Source of the DNA: Lachnospiraceae bacterium UBA3645
GTDB taxonomy: Bacteria; Bacillota; Clostridia; Lachnospirales; Lachnospiraceae
Direction of reading: 5' to 3'
DNA length: 9,505 nucleotides
NCBI GenBank assembly: GCA_002373555.1
Contig: DFKM01000079.1
Coordinates: forward strand, 1-9,505
Shown: positions 1 to 6,096 of the stretch, in pieces
How the letters are laid out: each line of letters starts with the position of its first letter
Numbering within the stretch: position 1 is the stretch's first letter
Position numbers and translations under genes: made by a program
The notes under the pieces: model-generated
What the model was told of the DNA's origin: nothing
Databases searched by the model: none
The model's input: the letters and a program-made list of their open reading frames with translations, nothing else

Positions 1-109
1 GTCATCCTGAGCCTGTCGAAGGATCCACCGCTTTCAGACTTCGGTTTCAGTAAAACCGCCTGTTTTACGTCGAGGTTCCTTCAGCCGGACAAGCCGGCTT
101 CAGGATGAC
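1..109. repeat. Imperfect inverted repeat, dispersed intergenic type
   Basis: The element is bounded by perfect 10-bp inverted ends, GTCATCCTGA at 1-10 and TCAGGATGAC at 100-109. Inside these are near-matching arms, GAAGGATCC at 18-26 against GGTTCCTTC at 74-82. Two smaller hairpins are nested within: GTAAAAC (50-56) pairs with GTTTTAC (62-68) around a 5-nt loop, and AGCCGG pairs with CCGGCT near 83-99. The terminal motif GTCATCCTGAGCCTGTCGAA resembles a widespread, non-coding intergenic repeat of many bacterial genomes; that likeness is from memory. There is no coding capacity worth calling. The window starts exactly at the repeat edge, so the left side could also be an assembly break. Confidence 0.6.
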
Positions 110-127
110 AGCGATGTACGGTTTCTT

Positions 128-156
128 ATACAAAGGGCGGCCTCTTCGGGCCGCCC
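128..156 (-). terminator. GC-rich hairpin, probable terminator of the hydroxylase operon
   Basis: GGGCGGCC at 135-142 pairs perfectly with GGCCGCCC at 149-156 around a 6-nt loop. On the minus strand the hairpin starts 21 nt after the stop codon of the molybdopterin subunit and is followed by TTTGTAT, an interrupted T-tract. Position and stem strength suit an intrinsic terminator. The weak T-tract, and the fact that such GGGGCGGCC...GGCCGCCC elements recur between genes in Clostridia, leave open that it is a repeat element doing double duty. Confidence 0.5.
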
Positions 157-177
157 CTACGATTGAATCAGTAATCT

Positions 178-2637
178 TTATACATTATACCTCTTCGGCA
201 GCGGAGGCATATTCGCAAACTTCTCCGGCAGATCCTCTCCGCCGAATTCGGTCTTTCCGGTCCTCTCGTGCTCTTTCAGTGCTCTCCACAGTCTCTCGGG
301 CGTGATCGGCAGCTCCTTGATCACCAGGCCGGTCGCATAGTTGATCGCGTTTCCGATGGCGGAACCGACAGGCGCCGTGGAACCTTCGCCGGCTTCCTTC
401 GCGCCCATCGGGCCTTCTTCATCGTACTCACTGCAGACCTTCGTGGTGATGTTCGGCATATCCAGTGCGGTCGGGAAGCGGTAATCACGGAAGGAAGGAT
501 TCAGATGTCTTCCATCCTTATCATAGACACACTCCTCATAGCAGGTGAAGCCGAATCCGAGCAGAACGGATCCTTCGATCTGGCCTTCCACGGCTCTGAT
601 GTTGAGCGGACGTCCGCAGTCATGACCGAAGATGAAGTCATCCAGCGTGACCGCACCGGTCTCCATATCGACGGTGACCTTCGCAGCGGATGCGGAGAAG
701 GAATAGGCCGTCGCATAGTTGCCGACGTTCTTGACATAAACATCCTTGTCGCCTTCGTGGTTGTAGGCGCCGACGCCGGCTACGCAGCGGCCGAAGTTCT
801 TCTCTTCGTAGCCGTAGCAGGCTTCGTTGTAGGAGATGTTCTTCTCGGCATCGCCGGGGATGAATACGCGGTGGTCAGCCATCTTGATATCGGTAGGCTT
901 GCAGCCCCACTCCTCTGCCCAGTGCTTCAGGAGCTTCAGCTTGGCATCGCCGACGGCATGGTGGCAGGCATTGCCGCCCAGGAAGGTAACACGGGAGCCG
1001 AAGGAACCTGCATCCCAGGGGGTCGTGGTGGTATCGGACTGAACGACCTTGACTTCGTCCATGTTCAGGCCGAGCTCTTCGGCAACGATCATCGCCATGA
1101 CGGTATCGCAGCCCTGGCCGATATCATTCGCGCCGGTGAATACGACCGCATAGCCTTCACGGTTCAGACGGACCATTGTGGTGGACGAGCAGTAATGCGG
1201 CGTGACCAGAACAGGGAAACCTGTACCGGACATGAAGCCGGAACCGGACATGCCGATCGCCTGGCCGCTGCCCTTCGGATATCTCCATCTGTTCTTCCAG
1301 TCGATCGCCTCTGCGCAGGCATCCATGCACTCCTTGAAGCGGCAGGATGTGAACTCCAGTCCCGTAGGGCCGGTGTAGTAAGGCGTGATCTCGTTCTTAT
1401 GCCGCAGCTCGAGCGGATCGATTCCAAGGTGGTTCGCGACTTCGTCCATATGGATCTCATGCGCAAAATGCACCTGGCAGGCAGAATAGCCTCTCATGGC
1501 GCCCGATGCGGGATGGTTGGTGTACGGTCTTCTCGCGATCATGTCGATATTCTCTACCTTGTAGGGGAATGTCGCGCAGATCAGGGAAAGGGTATTGGCA
1601 GCAATACCGGATCCGCCGTAGGCACCGCCGTCCAGGATATGTCTGCAGCGCTTCGCAAGAAGCTTACCGTCCTTGCTGAAGGCAGACTCGATCTGGAAGG
1701 AGATCGGGTGTCTGGTTCTGGTGCACTTGAAGACCTCGTCTCTCTTCAGGATGCATTTTACGGGATGGCCCGTTCTCTCTGCGAACTTGCAGGGGCAGAG
1801 CTCGTGCGCGAAAACATCGAGCTTGCCGCCGAATCCGCCGCCGACCATGGGCTTGATCAGACGGACCTGGGATTCCGGTACGCCGAGGCCCCAGGCGACC
1901 CAGTATCTGGATACATAAGCGCCCTGGGTAGTGGACCAGATCGTGTACTCACCGTTCTCGTATTTCGCGATGGCACCGTGCGGCTCGATCGCTGCATGGA
2001 CCATTTCCTGCGTCTTATAATAAGACTTATCGGTATAGTATGCTTCTTCGAATGCCTTGTCCGGATCACCGGCCTTCATGACGGTGAAGATGGACAGGTT
2101 GTTGGCCGTGCCGGGCTGGTCTGCCGGATAATGGATCGGCTCCGCGTCGAGCGCCATGGCATCGAATGGATCCAGCAGGACGGGCAGCGGCTCGTATTCC
2201 ACTTTGACAAGACGGGCAGCCTCTTCGGCAGCTTCTTCTGTGGTCGCGCAGACAGCGGCGACTTCATCGCCGACCATTCTGACCTTGCGGCGGCACAGCG
2301 GCTCCTTATCTGCCAGTTCCTTGAAAGCTTCGGGGTTTCCGAGGTTATGGCCTTCCGGGAAATCGGCGCCGGTCAGGAAGCCTTTGACGCCGGGGACCTT
2401 CTCAGCCTCTGTAAAATCAATGCTCTTGATGAGCGCGTGCGCATAAGGGGAATGCACCAGCTTGCAGTACCATGTTTCGGGAAGATAGACATCATCCGTG
2501 TAAACGGCTGTGCCGGTGACCTTCGCTTCCGCATCGATACGGACATACGCATTGCCGCGGCCGGCAAGCACATAATCCTTGGGATCCTTATAGACGCTTC
2601 TGATCTCGCTCCAGTATTCGCTTCTGGTCTGAGCCAT
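178..2637 (-). CDS. Molybdenum hydroxylase, molybdopterin-binding large subunit (xanthine dehydrogenase family)
   Basis: This is the catalytic subunit (819 aa) of a heterotrimeric molybdenum hydroxylase, probably cytoplasmic (no signal peptide seen). The N-terminal aldehyde oxidase/xanthine dehydrogenase a/b-hammerhead domain covers about residues 25-160; the molybdopterin cytosine dinucleotide-binding domains follow to about 800. Visible cofactor motifs are GGGFGGK (266-272), AMRGYSACQ (380-388) with the conserved Arg382, GANDIGQGCDT (502-512) and KEAGEG (747-752) with the presumed catalytic base Glu751. CO dehydrogenase has AYRCSFR where this has AMRGYSA, so the copper-binding cysteine is missing and it is not a CO dehydrogenase. 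The GQGCDT and SRVTF...GNA segments recall 4-hydroxybenzoyl-CoA reductase and related enzymes, but the substrate cannot be read from the sequence. The start at 2637 is preferred to an upstream ATG at 2712 because AAGGAGGTG (2646-2654) lies 8 nt before it and the TAATG overlap with the upstream stop implies translational coupling. Confidence 0.93.
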   Translation of the reverse strand: MAQTRSEYWSEIRSVYKDPKDYVLAGRGNAYVRIDAEAKVTGTAVYTDDVYLPETWYCKLVHSPYAHALIKSIDFTEAEKVPGVKGFLTGADFPEGHNLGNPEAFKELADKEPLCRRKVRMVGDEVAAVCATTEEAAEEAARLVKVEYEPLPVLLDPFDAMALDAEPIHYPADQPGTANNLSIFTVMKAGDPDKAFEEAYYTDKSYYKTQEMVHAAIEPHGAIAKYENGEYTIWSTTQGAYVSRYWVAWGLGVPESQVRLIKPMVGGGFGGKLDVFAHELCPCKFAERTGHPVKCILKRDEVFKCTRTRHPISFQIESAFSKDGKLLAKRCRHILDGGAYGGSGIAANTLSLICATFPYKVENIDMIARRPYTNHPASGAMRGYSACQVHFAHEIHMDEVANHLGIDPLELRHKNEITPYYTGPTGLEFTSCRFKECMDACAEAIDWKNRWRYPKGSGQAIGMSGSGFMSGTGFPVLVTPHYCSSTTMVRLNREGYAVVFTGANDIGQGCDTVMAMIVAEELGLNMDEVKVVQSDTTTTPWDAGSFGSRVTFLGGNACHHAVGDAKLKLLKHWAEEWGCKPTDIKMADHRVFIPGDAEKNISYNEACYGYEEKNFGRCVAGVGAYNHEGDKDVYVKNVGNYATAYSFSASAAKVTVDMETGAVTLDDFIFGHDCGRPLNIRAVEGQIEGSVLLGFGFTCYEECVYDKDGRHLNPSFRDYRFPTALDMPNITTKVCSEYDEEGPMGAKEAGEGSTAPVGSAIGNAINYATGLVIKELPITPERLWRALKEHERTGKTEFGGEDLPEKFANMPPLPKRYNV

Positions 2638-3122
2638 TATTTCGCCACCTCCTTCGCCATGATCTTCGCAGCGGAAGCGATCGCCTCCACGATCTTTACA
2701 TAACCTGTGCATCTGCAGAGGTTGCCGGCGATGCCGTCGCGGATCTCATGCTCGGTGGGATTCGGGTTCTCATTGAGCAGAGAAATCGCGGACATGATCA
2801 TGCCGGGCGTGCAGAATCCGCACTGCAGGGCCCATTTGTCAATGAACTCCTTCTGGATGGGATGCAGGACGCCGTCTTTCCGGACGCCTTCGATGGTGAC
2901 GATCTCATGACCGTCGGCCTCTACAGCCAGCATCGTGCAGGAAGTGACCGCCTTGCCGTCCAGCAGGATCGTGCATGCGCCGCATTCTCCCTCTTCGCAT
3001 CCTCTCTTGGTGCCGGTCAGATGCATCTGTTTTCTCAGGAAGTCGACCATCGTGATGTTATCCTGAACCAGTTCATCTCTGTCGACGCCGTTCAGCTTGA
3101 AGCTGATAACTCTTTTTGCCAT
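2637..3122 (-). CDS. Molybdenum hydroxylase, [2Fe-2S] iron-sulfur small subunit
   Basis: This 161-aa subunit carries electrons between the molybdenum site and FAD. The N-terminal plant-ferredoxin-like domain (about 1-75) has the cluster ligands Cys42, Cys47, Cys50 and Cys62 in GCEEGECGAC...SC. The C-terminal four-helix [2Fe-2S]-binding domain has QCGFCTPG (Cys101, Cys104) and GNLCRCTG (Cys136, Cys138). All eight ligands are present and the length is normal for the CoxS/HcrC/XdhC-type subunit. The start is well supported: AAAGGAGG at 3132-3139 sits 9 nt upstream, inside the 18-nt gap after the FAD-subunit gene. The stop codon overlaps the start of the large subunit by one base (TAATG). Subunit identity is secure; substrate is not. 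Confidence 0.96.
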   Translation of the reverse strand: MAKRVISFKLNGVDRDELVQDNITMVDFLRKQMHLTGTKRGCEEGECGACTILLDGKAVTSCTMLAVEADGHEIVTIEGVRKDGVLHPIQKEFIDKWALQCGFCTPGMIMSAISLLNENPNPTEHEIRDGIAGNLCRCTGYVKIVEAIASAAKIMAKEVAK

Positions 3123-3140
3123 AATGATCTGCCTCCTTTC

Positions 3141-4010
3141 TTATGCCAAAGTCTCGACAGCCTTTTTCACGGCTCTCTTGGTGTAAACGCGGATCATATC
3201 GGTTCTGTATTCGGCAGATGCACGGACATCGCTGATGGGTTTGCAGTCCTGAGAGGCGGCGACGCCGGCCTTCTCCAGAAGCTCGTCCGTAATTTCCTGA
3301 CCGATCAGGATCTTTTCTGCGTCATTTGCGCGCAGCGGTGTGATGCCTACGCCGCCCATGGTAATACGGCAGTCAGCGACTTTTCCGCCGTCCATCTTCA
3401 CCCAGGCGCCGACGCCGACGATTGCCAGATCCATGGCTTTTCTGACAGCATGCTTGAAATATGCAGAACCTTCGTTCTTCTTGAGTTCGGGAATGAAGAC
3501 ACCCGTGACGATATCACCGGGCTGCAGGGCTGTTTTCTTGACGCCCTTGAAGAATTCACCGATCGGGATATCCTTCTTCTCTTCGCCGTTGACCACCTTT
3601 ACTACTGCATTCATGGCGAGCAGTATAGGTGCCGTATCGGCGGAAGGGGAAGCGTTGCAGATGTTGCCGACCATGGTGCCTTTTCTGCGGATCTGGGCGG
3701 ATGCGACATAGTGCGCAGCGTCCGCCAGTGCCGGAAGCTTCTCCTTGATGACTTCCGAATTCTGGATCTCGAAGAGCGTGACGAGCGCGCCGATGCGGAA
3801 GCCTTCACCCTCTTTGTAAGAGATCTCATTCATGCCTTCGATCCCCTTGATATCGATGACGGTATCCGCCGCGATCACTCTGTCCTTGAGCAGCAGGATC
3901 ACATCCGTGCCTCCGGCCATGATCACGGCTTTCCCGGCCTTCTCCTTCGCGATCCGGGAAGCTTCCTGTAATGACCCGGCCTTGACGTAATCAAATGCAG
4001 GTAAACTCAT
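3141..4010 (-). CDS. Molybdenum hydroxylase, FAD-binding medium subunit
   Basis: This is the first gene of the hydroxylase operon. The 289-aa protein holds the FAD that exchanges electrons with an external acceptor such as NAD(P) or ferredoxin; which one is unknown. The FAD-binding domain (about 1-175) shows MAGGTDV (31-37) and TMVGNICNASPSADTAP (112-128), the two loops that hold FAD in the CoxM/XDH family. The CO dehydrogenase flavoprotein C-terminal domain follows (about 183-286), with KPISDVRASAEYR (257-269). It has only three cysteines (118, 214, 256) and no insertion, so the extra [4Fe-4S] cluster of the 4-hydroxybenzoyl-CoA reductase beta subunit is absent. I chose the ATG at 4010 over 4049 because AGGAGG (4018-4023) lies 7 nt upstream and the residues from MSLPAFDYVKA fit the family N-terminus. 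Confidence 0.94.
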   Translation of the reverse strand: MSLPAFDYVKAGSLQEASRIAKEKAGKAVIMAGGTDVILLLKDRVIAADTVIDIKGIEGMNEISYKEGEGFRIGALVTLFEIQNSEVIKEKLPALADAAHYVASAQIRRKGTMVGNICNASPSADTAPILLAMNAVVKVVNGEEKKDIPIGEFFKGVKKTALQPGDIVTGVFIPELKKNEGSAYFKHAVRKAMDLAIVGVGAWVKMDGGKVADCRITMGGVGITPLRANDAEKILIGQEITDELLEKAGVAASQDCKPISDVRASAEYRTDMIRVYTKRAVKKAVETLA

Positions 4011-4017
4011 AAACCAA

Positions 4018-4023
4018 CCTCCT
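4018..4023 (-). promoter_or_regulatory. Ribosome binding site deciding the FAD-subunit start
   Basis: AGGAGG on the minus strand, 7 nt before the ATG at 4010. It rules out the longer reading frame from 4049, whose first 13 codons would run through this site. Confidence 0.85.
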
Positions 4024-4092
4024 GTATTGTTGCAAATAGTCTGCGGCATAAATATTGATACGTTTTTATTTTAACGAAATGGGAATGTAATT

Positions 4093-4112
4093 TCTGTAGC
4101 CTGTGCTACAGA
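4093..4112. promoter_or_regulatory. Perfect 20-bp dyad, operator-like
   Basis: TCTGTAGC (4093-4100) and GCTACAGA (4105-4112) form a perfect 8-bp inverted repeat around a 4-bp centre. It lies about 83-102 bp upstream of the FAD-subunit start. TACAGAGAT occurs at 4107-4115, overlapping the right arm, and again at 4123-4131, 16 bp further away, giving three TACAGA half-sites, one of them inverted. It could be a transcription factor operator or, if transcribed, a leader hairpin. No regulator gene in the window identifies a partner. Confidence 0.45.
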
Positions 4113-4160
4113 GATGCATTTTTACAGAGATCTGCCTGTCCGGGTTTGTCGGGGTTGTGC

Positions 4161-4200
4161 TTACGGACGCAGTTCTCTTTTCCGGCTCTTTCGTCCGTAA
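4161..4200 (-). repeat. Diverged second copy of the terminator hairpin
   Basis: TTACGGACG (4161-4169) and CGTCCGTAA (4192-4200) form a perfect 9-bp stem around a 22-nt loop. Read on the minus strand, the element aligns along its whole length with the terminator stem-loop at 4237-4274, sharing TTACGGA at the start, GCCGGAAA in the middle, and CTGC then TCCGTA at the end. By my hand alignment about 29 of 39 positions agree. It has no T-tract after it and lacks the inner GC stem, so it should not terminate efficiently. Confidence 0.55.
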
Positions 4201-4229
4201 CGCTGCTGACTTTCCTCTTCTTTTCAGCG

Positions 4230-4274
4230 AAAAAAATACGGATGCAGCGCCGGTTTCCGGCTTTGCATCCGTAA
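4230..4274 (-). terminator. Strong intrinsic terminator after the MoxR/VWA operon
   Basis: On the minus strand TACGGATGCA pairs perfectly with TGCATCCGTA (4264-4273 with 4237-4246), and an inner stem GCCGG/CCGGC (4257-4261 with 4249-4253) closes on a 3-nt loop. Seven uninterrupted T residues follow (A-run at 4230-4236 on the plus strand). It begins about 40 nt after the VWA gene's stop codon. It separates the MoxR/VWA operon from the hydroxylase operon. Confidence 0.9.
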
Positions 4275-4314
4275 AGTATCTTCCCTGGGCAGAAAGCTTG
4301 CCTCTGTCCAAAGC

Positions 4315-6096
4315 TCAGTCTTTCCGCATTTCCCGCAGCATCATCAGCAGAAGGTCGCCAACGCCCTGCGCGAGCCGGGACGCCCCCCGGATCCGCACGC
4401 AGGCACTTCCGTAAATAGTATGCAGATCTGAAACATGCGACGTATTCCCGTGGAAAACAGCGCCGGTCCGGATCCCGGCTTCCGTCAGTGCCCGGACAGT
4501 CTCCCGTGTGACATTCACCGCTGCTGCTCCTTCATACTCCTGCGGCAGCAGACGATCCGCGCCCGCCAGCGGCGCGGAATCATTCGGACTGGCATCCGTC
4601 ATGATCAGCAGCAGTCTTCTTTTTCCCCGGATGACCGGATCGTCGTCCAGCCTTCCCGCGAGCTTCAGGGCCAGACTGTCCCGGTTCCATCCGCCCGCAT
4701 AATAGGAGAACGTTCCGCTGCAGTCCCTGTCCCCGGCCTCTTTGAGCACATCGAGCACCGTATAGCCCCGCAGGCTCCGGAACGAACACACCCGGACCGG
4801 GATATGCAGATTCGTCAGGCTCTTCGCAATGATAAACGCTTCCGCGGCCAGCACCTCCTGGCTGTTCATGCGCGACTGCGACGCATCCAGAAGAAGATCG
4901 ACAAAGATATCCTGTTCGGTCTCCTCCCCGTCCTTCAGGAACACGCGCCCGTCCTGCACGGTCGGCAGCCGGTAGGCTTTTTCCGGGCAGATCCGCCCGG
5001 CTCTTGCAGGCTCCGGCAGATGACGGAGATACGAAGAAAGCACCGTCTCCATGCGGGCCGTCAGATTCTTTTCGGCACTTTTGATCTGCGCGGCATGTTC
5101 CATACGGAACCGCGTATTCAGCGCATGCTGTTTCTGTCTCGCGCGGGCGGCTTCCGCTGCCTCTTTCTGCGCTCTGCCGCTGCTTTCCGTTCCGGCGCCG
5201 TCCGCGGAAGTACTGCCTTCCGCGTGCGCTTTCCCCGGCGCCGCCTTCGTGACCCAGATCCGGCAGTCCTCATCCTCTCTCACGCAGAGCTCATTCTGCA
5301 GGATCCTCCGCTCATGATCCGTCAGGCTGCATTCTCCGAAAACAGTGCGGATATACGCTTCATCCTCCGCCGTCGGCAGCCGGTGCCTCCCGAGCCCGAG
5401 GTGTCCCAGACTGACCGCTCTCTCATGATCGCCTTCACCGGTCCCCGTGCGGATAATGAACCGGTCTTTCCGCTCATGCTCTTTCCGAAGCAGAAGTTTT
5501 GCGAGCGGCGAAGGTTTTTTCTGCGCATGCGGCACGCTCTCCCCGCTGTACCGGAAGAACGTCTGCAGAAACGTCCGCATGGCAGCGATCACTTCCTCCG
5601 TGCCGCTGTCTCCGGAGAAACGCAGCATGTCCGCCATCTTCCGCTCCCGCGGCGTCATGACCGGCGCCTTCTTCCCCAGCACCTCCGCCCAGCGGGCCTC
5701 CTGCTGGGTATACACGGGCATGCTCTGGTACTCCATCTGCTGTCTGGAAAGATTCGCCTGTTCTTCATAGAACCGGGCCGCACGCACCCGCCGCAGATCT
5801 GCGAGAACCGGACGCTCCCGCACTTCCTTCTCATACACGCAGTTCTCGATCCCGAGCCAGAGGAATTCATCAAACTCCTCTGCCCGCCGGTCCCCTTCAT
5901 AGGTTTGGAAAAACGCCCAGACCGCGTCCAGATCCAGCCACTTTTCCGCGAATCCGACGATCATGTCAAAATACAGATCCGGTGTCCCGTTCGGGAAGAA
6001 CGCCATGAAGGGAGGTTCGAAATCGTACCTCCCTGCGGCATTCCATATGATATTGCGCGCACGCCTGGCGCTTCCCGAATACTGTTTTTTGATCAT
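4315..6096 (-). CDS. VWA-domain protein, CoxE/NorD-like partner of MoxR ATPase
   Basis: This is a 593-aa probably soluble protein. The first 280 residues are charged and apparently helical, with a segment at 15-40 (IIWNAAGRYDFEPPF and following) that I associate with clostridial VWA proteins paired with MoxR. A low-complexity linker rich in Ala, Glu and Gly covers about 286-325. The C-terminal von Willebrand A domain (about 396-593) has a metal-ion-dependent adhesion site: DASQS at 404-408 and TDAS with Asp501. The usual middle threonine is not obvious; GGWNRDS (468-474) occupies that place. Such proteins act with a MoxR ATPase to mature or activate enzymes, as with CoxE/CoxD and NorD/NorQ. 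The start overlaps the MoxR stop by four bases (ATGA) with only a weak GGAAA ahead of it, so translation is probably coupled. It is the last gene before a strong terminator. The target protein is unknown. Confidence 0.85.
   Translation of the reverse strand: MIKKQYSGSARRARNIIWNAAGRYDFEPPFMAFFPNGTPDLYFDMIVGFAEKWLDLDAVWAFFQTYEGDRRAEEFDEFLWLGIENCVYEKEVRERPVLADLRRVRAARFYEEQANLSRQQMEYQSMPVYTQQEARWAEVLGKKAPVMTPRERKMADMLRFSGDSGTEEVIAAMRTFLQTFFRYSGESVPHAQKKPSPLAKLLLRKEHERKDRFIIRTGTGEGDHERAVSLGHLGLGRHRLPTAEDEAYIRTVFGECSLTDHERRILQNELCVREDEDCRIWVTKAAPGKAHAEGSTSADGAGTESSGRAQKEAAEAARARQKQHALNTRFRMEHAAQIKSAEKNLTARMETVLSSYLRHLPEPARAGRICPEKAYRLPTVQDGRVFLKDGEETEQDIFVDLLLDASQSRMNSQEVLAAEAFIIAKSLTNLHIPVRVCSFRSLRGYTVLDVLKEAGDRDCSGTFSYYAGGWNRDSLALKLAGRLDDDPVIRGKRRLLLIMTDASPNDSAPLAGADRLLPQEYEGAAAVNVTRETVRALTEAGIRTGAVFHGNTSHVSDLHTIYGSACVRIRGASRLAQGVGDLLLMMLREMRKD

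Larger units (their letters stand above)
4011..4229 (-). promoter_or_regulatory. Upstream regulatory region of the hydroxylase operon
   Basis: This is a non-coding stretch between the terminator of the upstream operon and the FAD-subunit gene, so it must hold the hydroxylase promoter. The part nearest the gene (about 4030-4090) is strikingly AT-rich against its GC-rich surroundings, with runs such as TTAAAATAAAAACG on the minus strand. I see no convincing paired -35/-10 hexamers. Upstream of this are a dyad at 4093-4112, repeated TACAGAGAT motifs and a hairpin at 4161-4200, listed separately. Short open frames crossing the region have no ribosome binding site and overlap the terminator. Confidence 0.5.

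Noticed and set aside
178..2637. Identification as CO dehydrogenase large subunit (CoxL), prompted by the nearby MoxR/VWA pair
   Set aside because: The copper-binding AYRCSFR motif is absent; the aligned segment reads AMRGYSA, with glycine at the cysteine position.
268..2703. Long plus-strand open frame opposite the molybdopterin subunit, and similar ones at 2748-3971, 4435-6342 and 7139-8083
   Set aside because: Each lies in exact codon register with the real minus-strand gene, so it stays open merely because that gene seldom or never uses the codons TTA, CTA and TCA in a GC-rich genome. The products show no family motifs, and one frame runs across two different genes.
2638..2712. Upstream ATG at 2712 for the molybdopterin subunit
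   Set aside because: It would overlap the conserved end of the [2Fe-2S] subunit by 25 codons; the ATG at 2637 has a strong ribosome binding site and the expected N-terminus.
4011..4229. A known riboswitch (molybdenum cofactor, FMN or purine type) in the hydroxylase leader
   Set aside because: I could not match the conserved core of any of these classes; the region shows only simple hairpins and repeats. A covariance-model search would settle it.
4161..4273. CRISPR-like array from the four related ACGGAYG motifs
   Set aside because: The motifs alternate in orientation and form two stem-loops; there are no direct repeats with spacers and no cas genes.
4066..4311. Small minus-strand open frame (81 codons) in the intergenic region
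   Set aside because: It crosses the strong terminator and the second hairpin, has no ribosome binding site, and its product resembles nothing I know.
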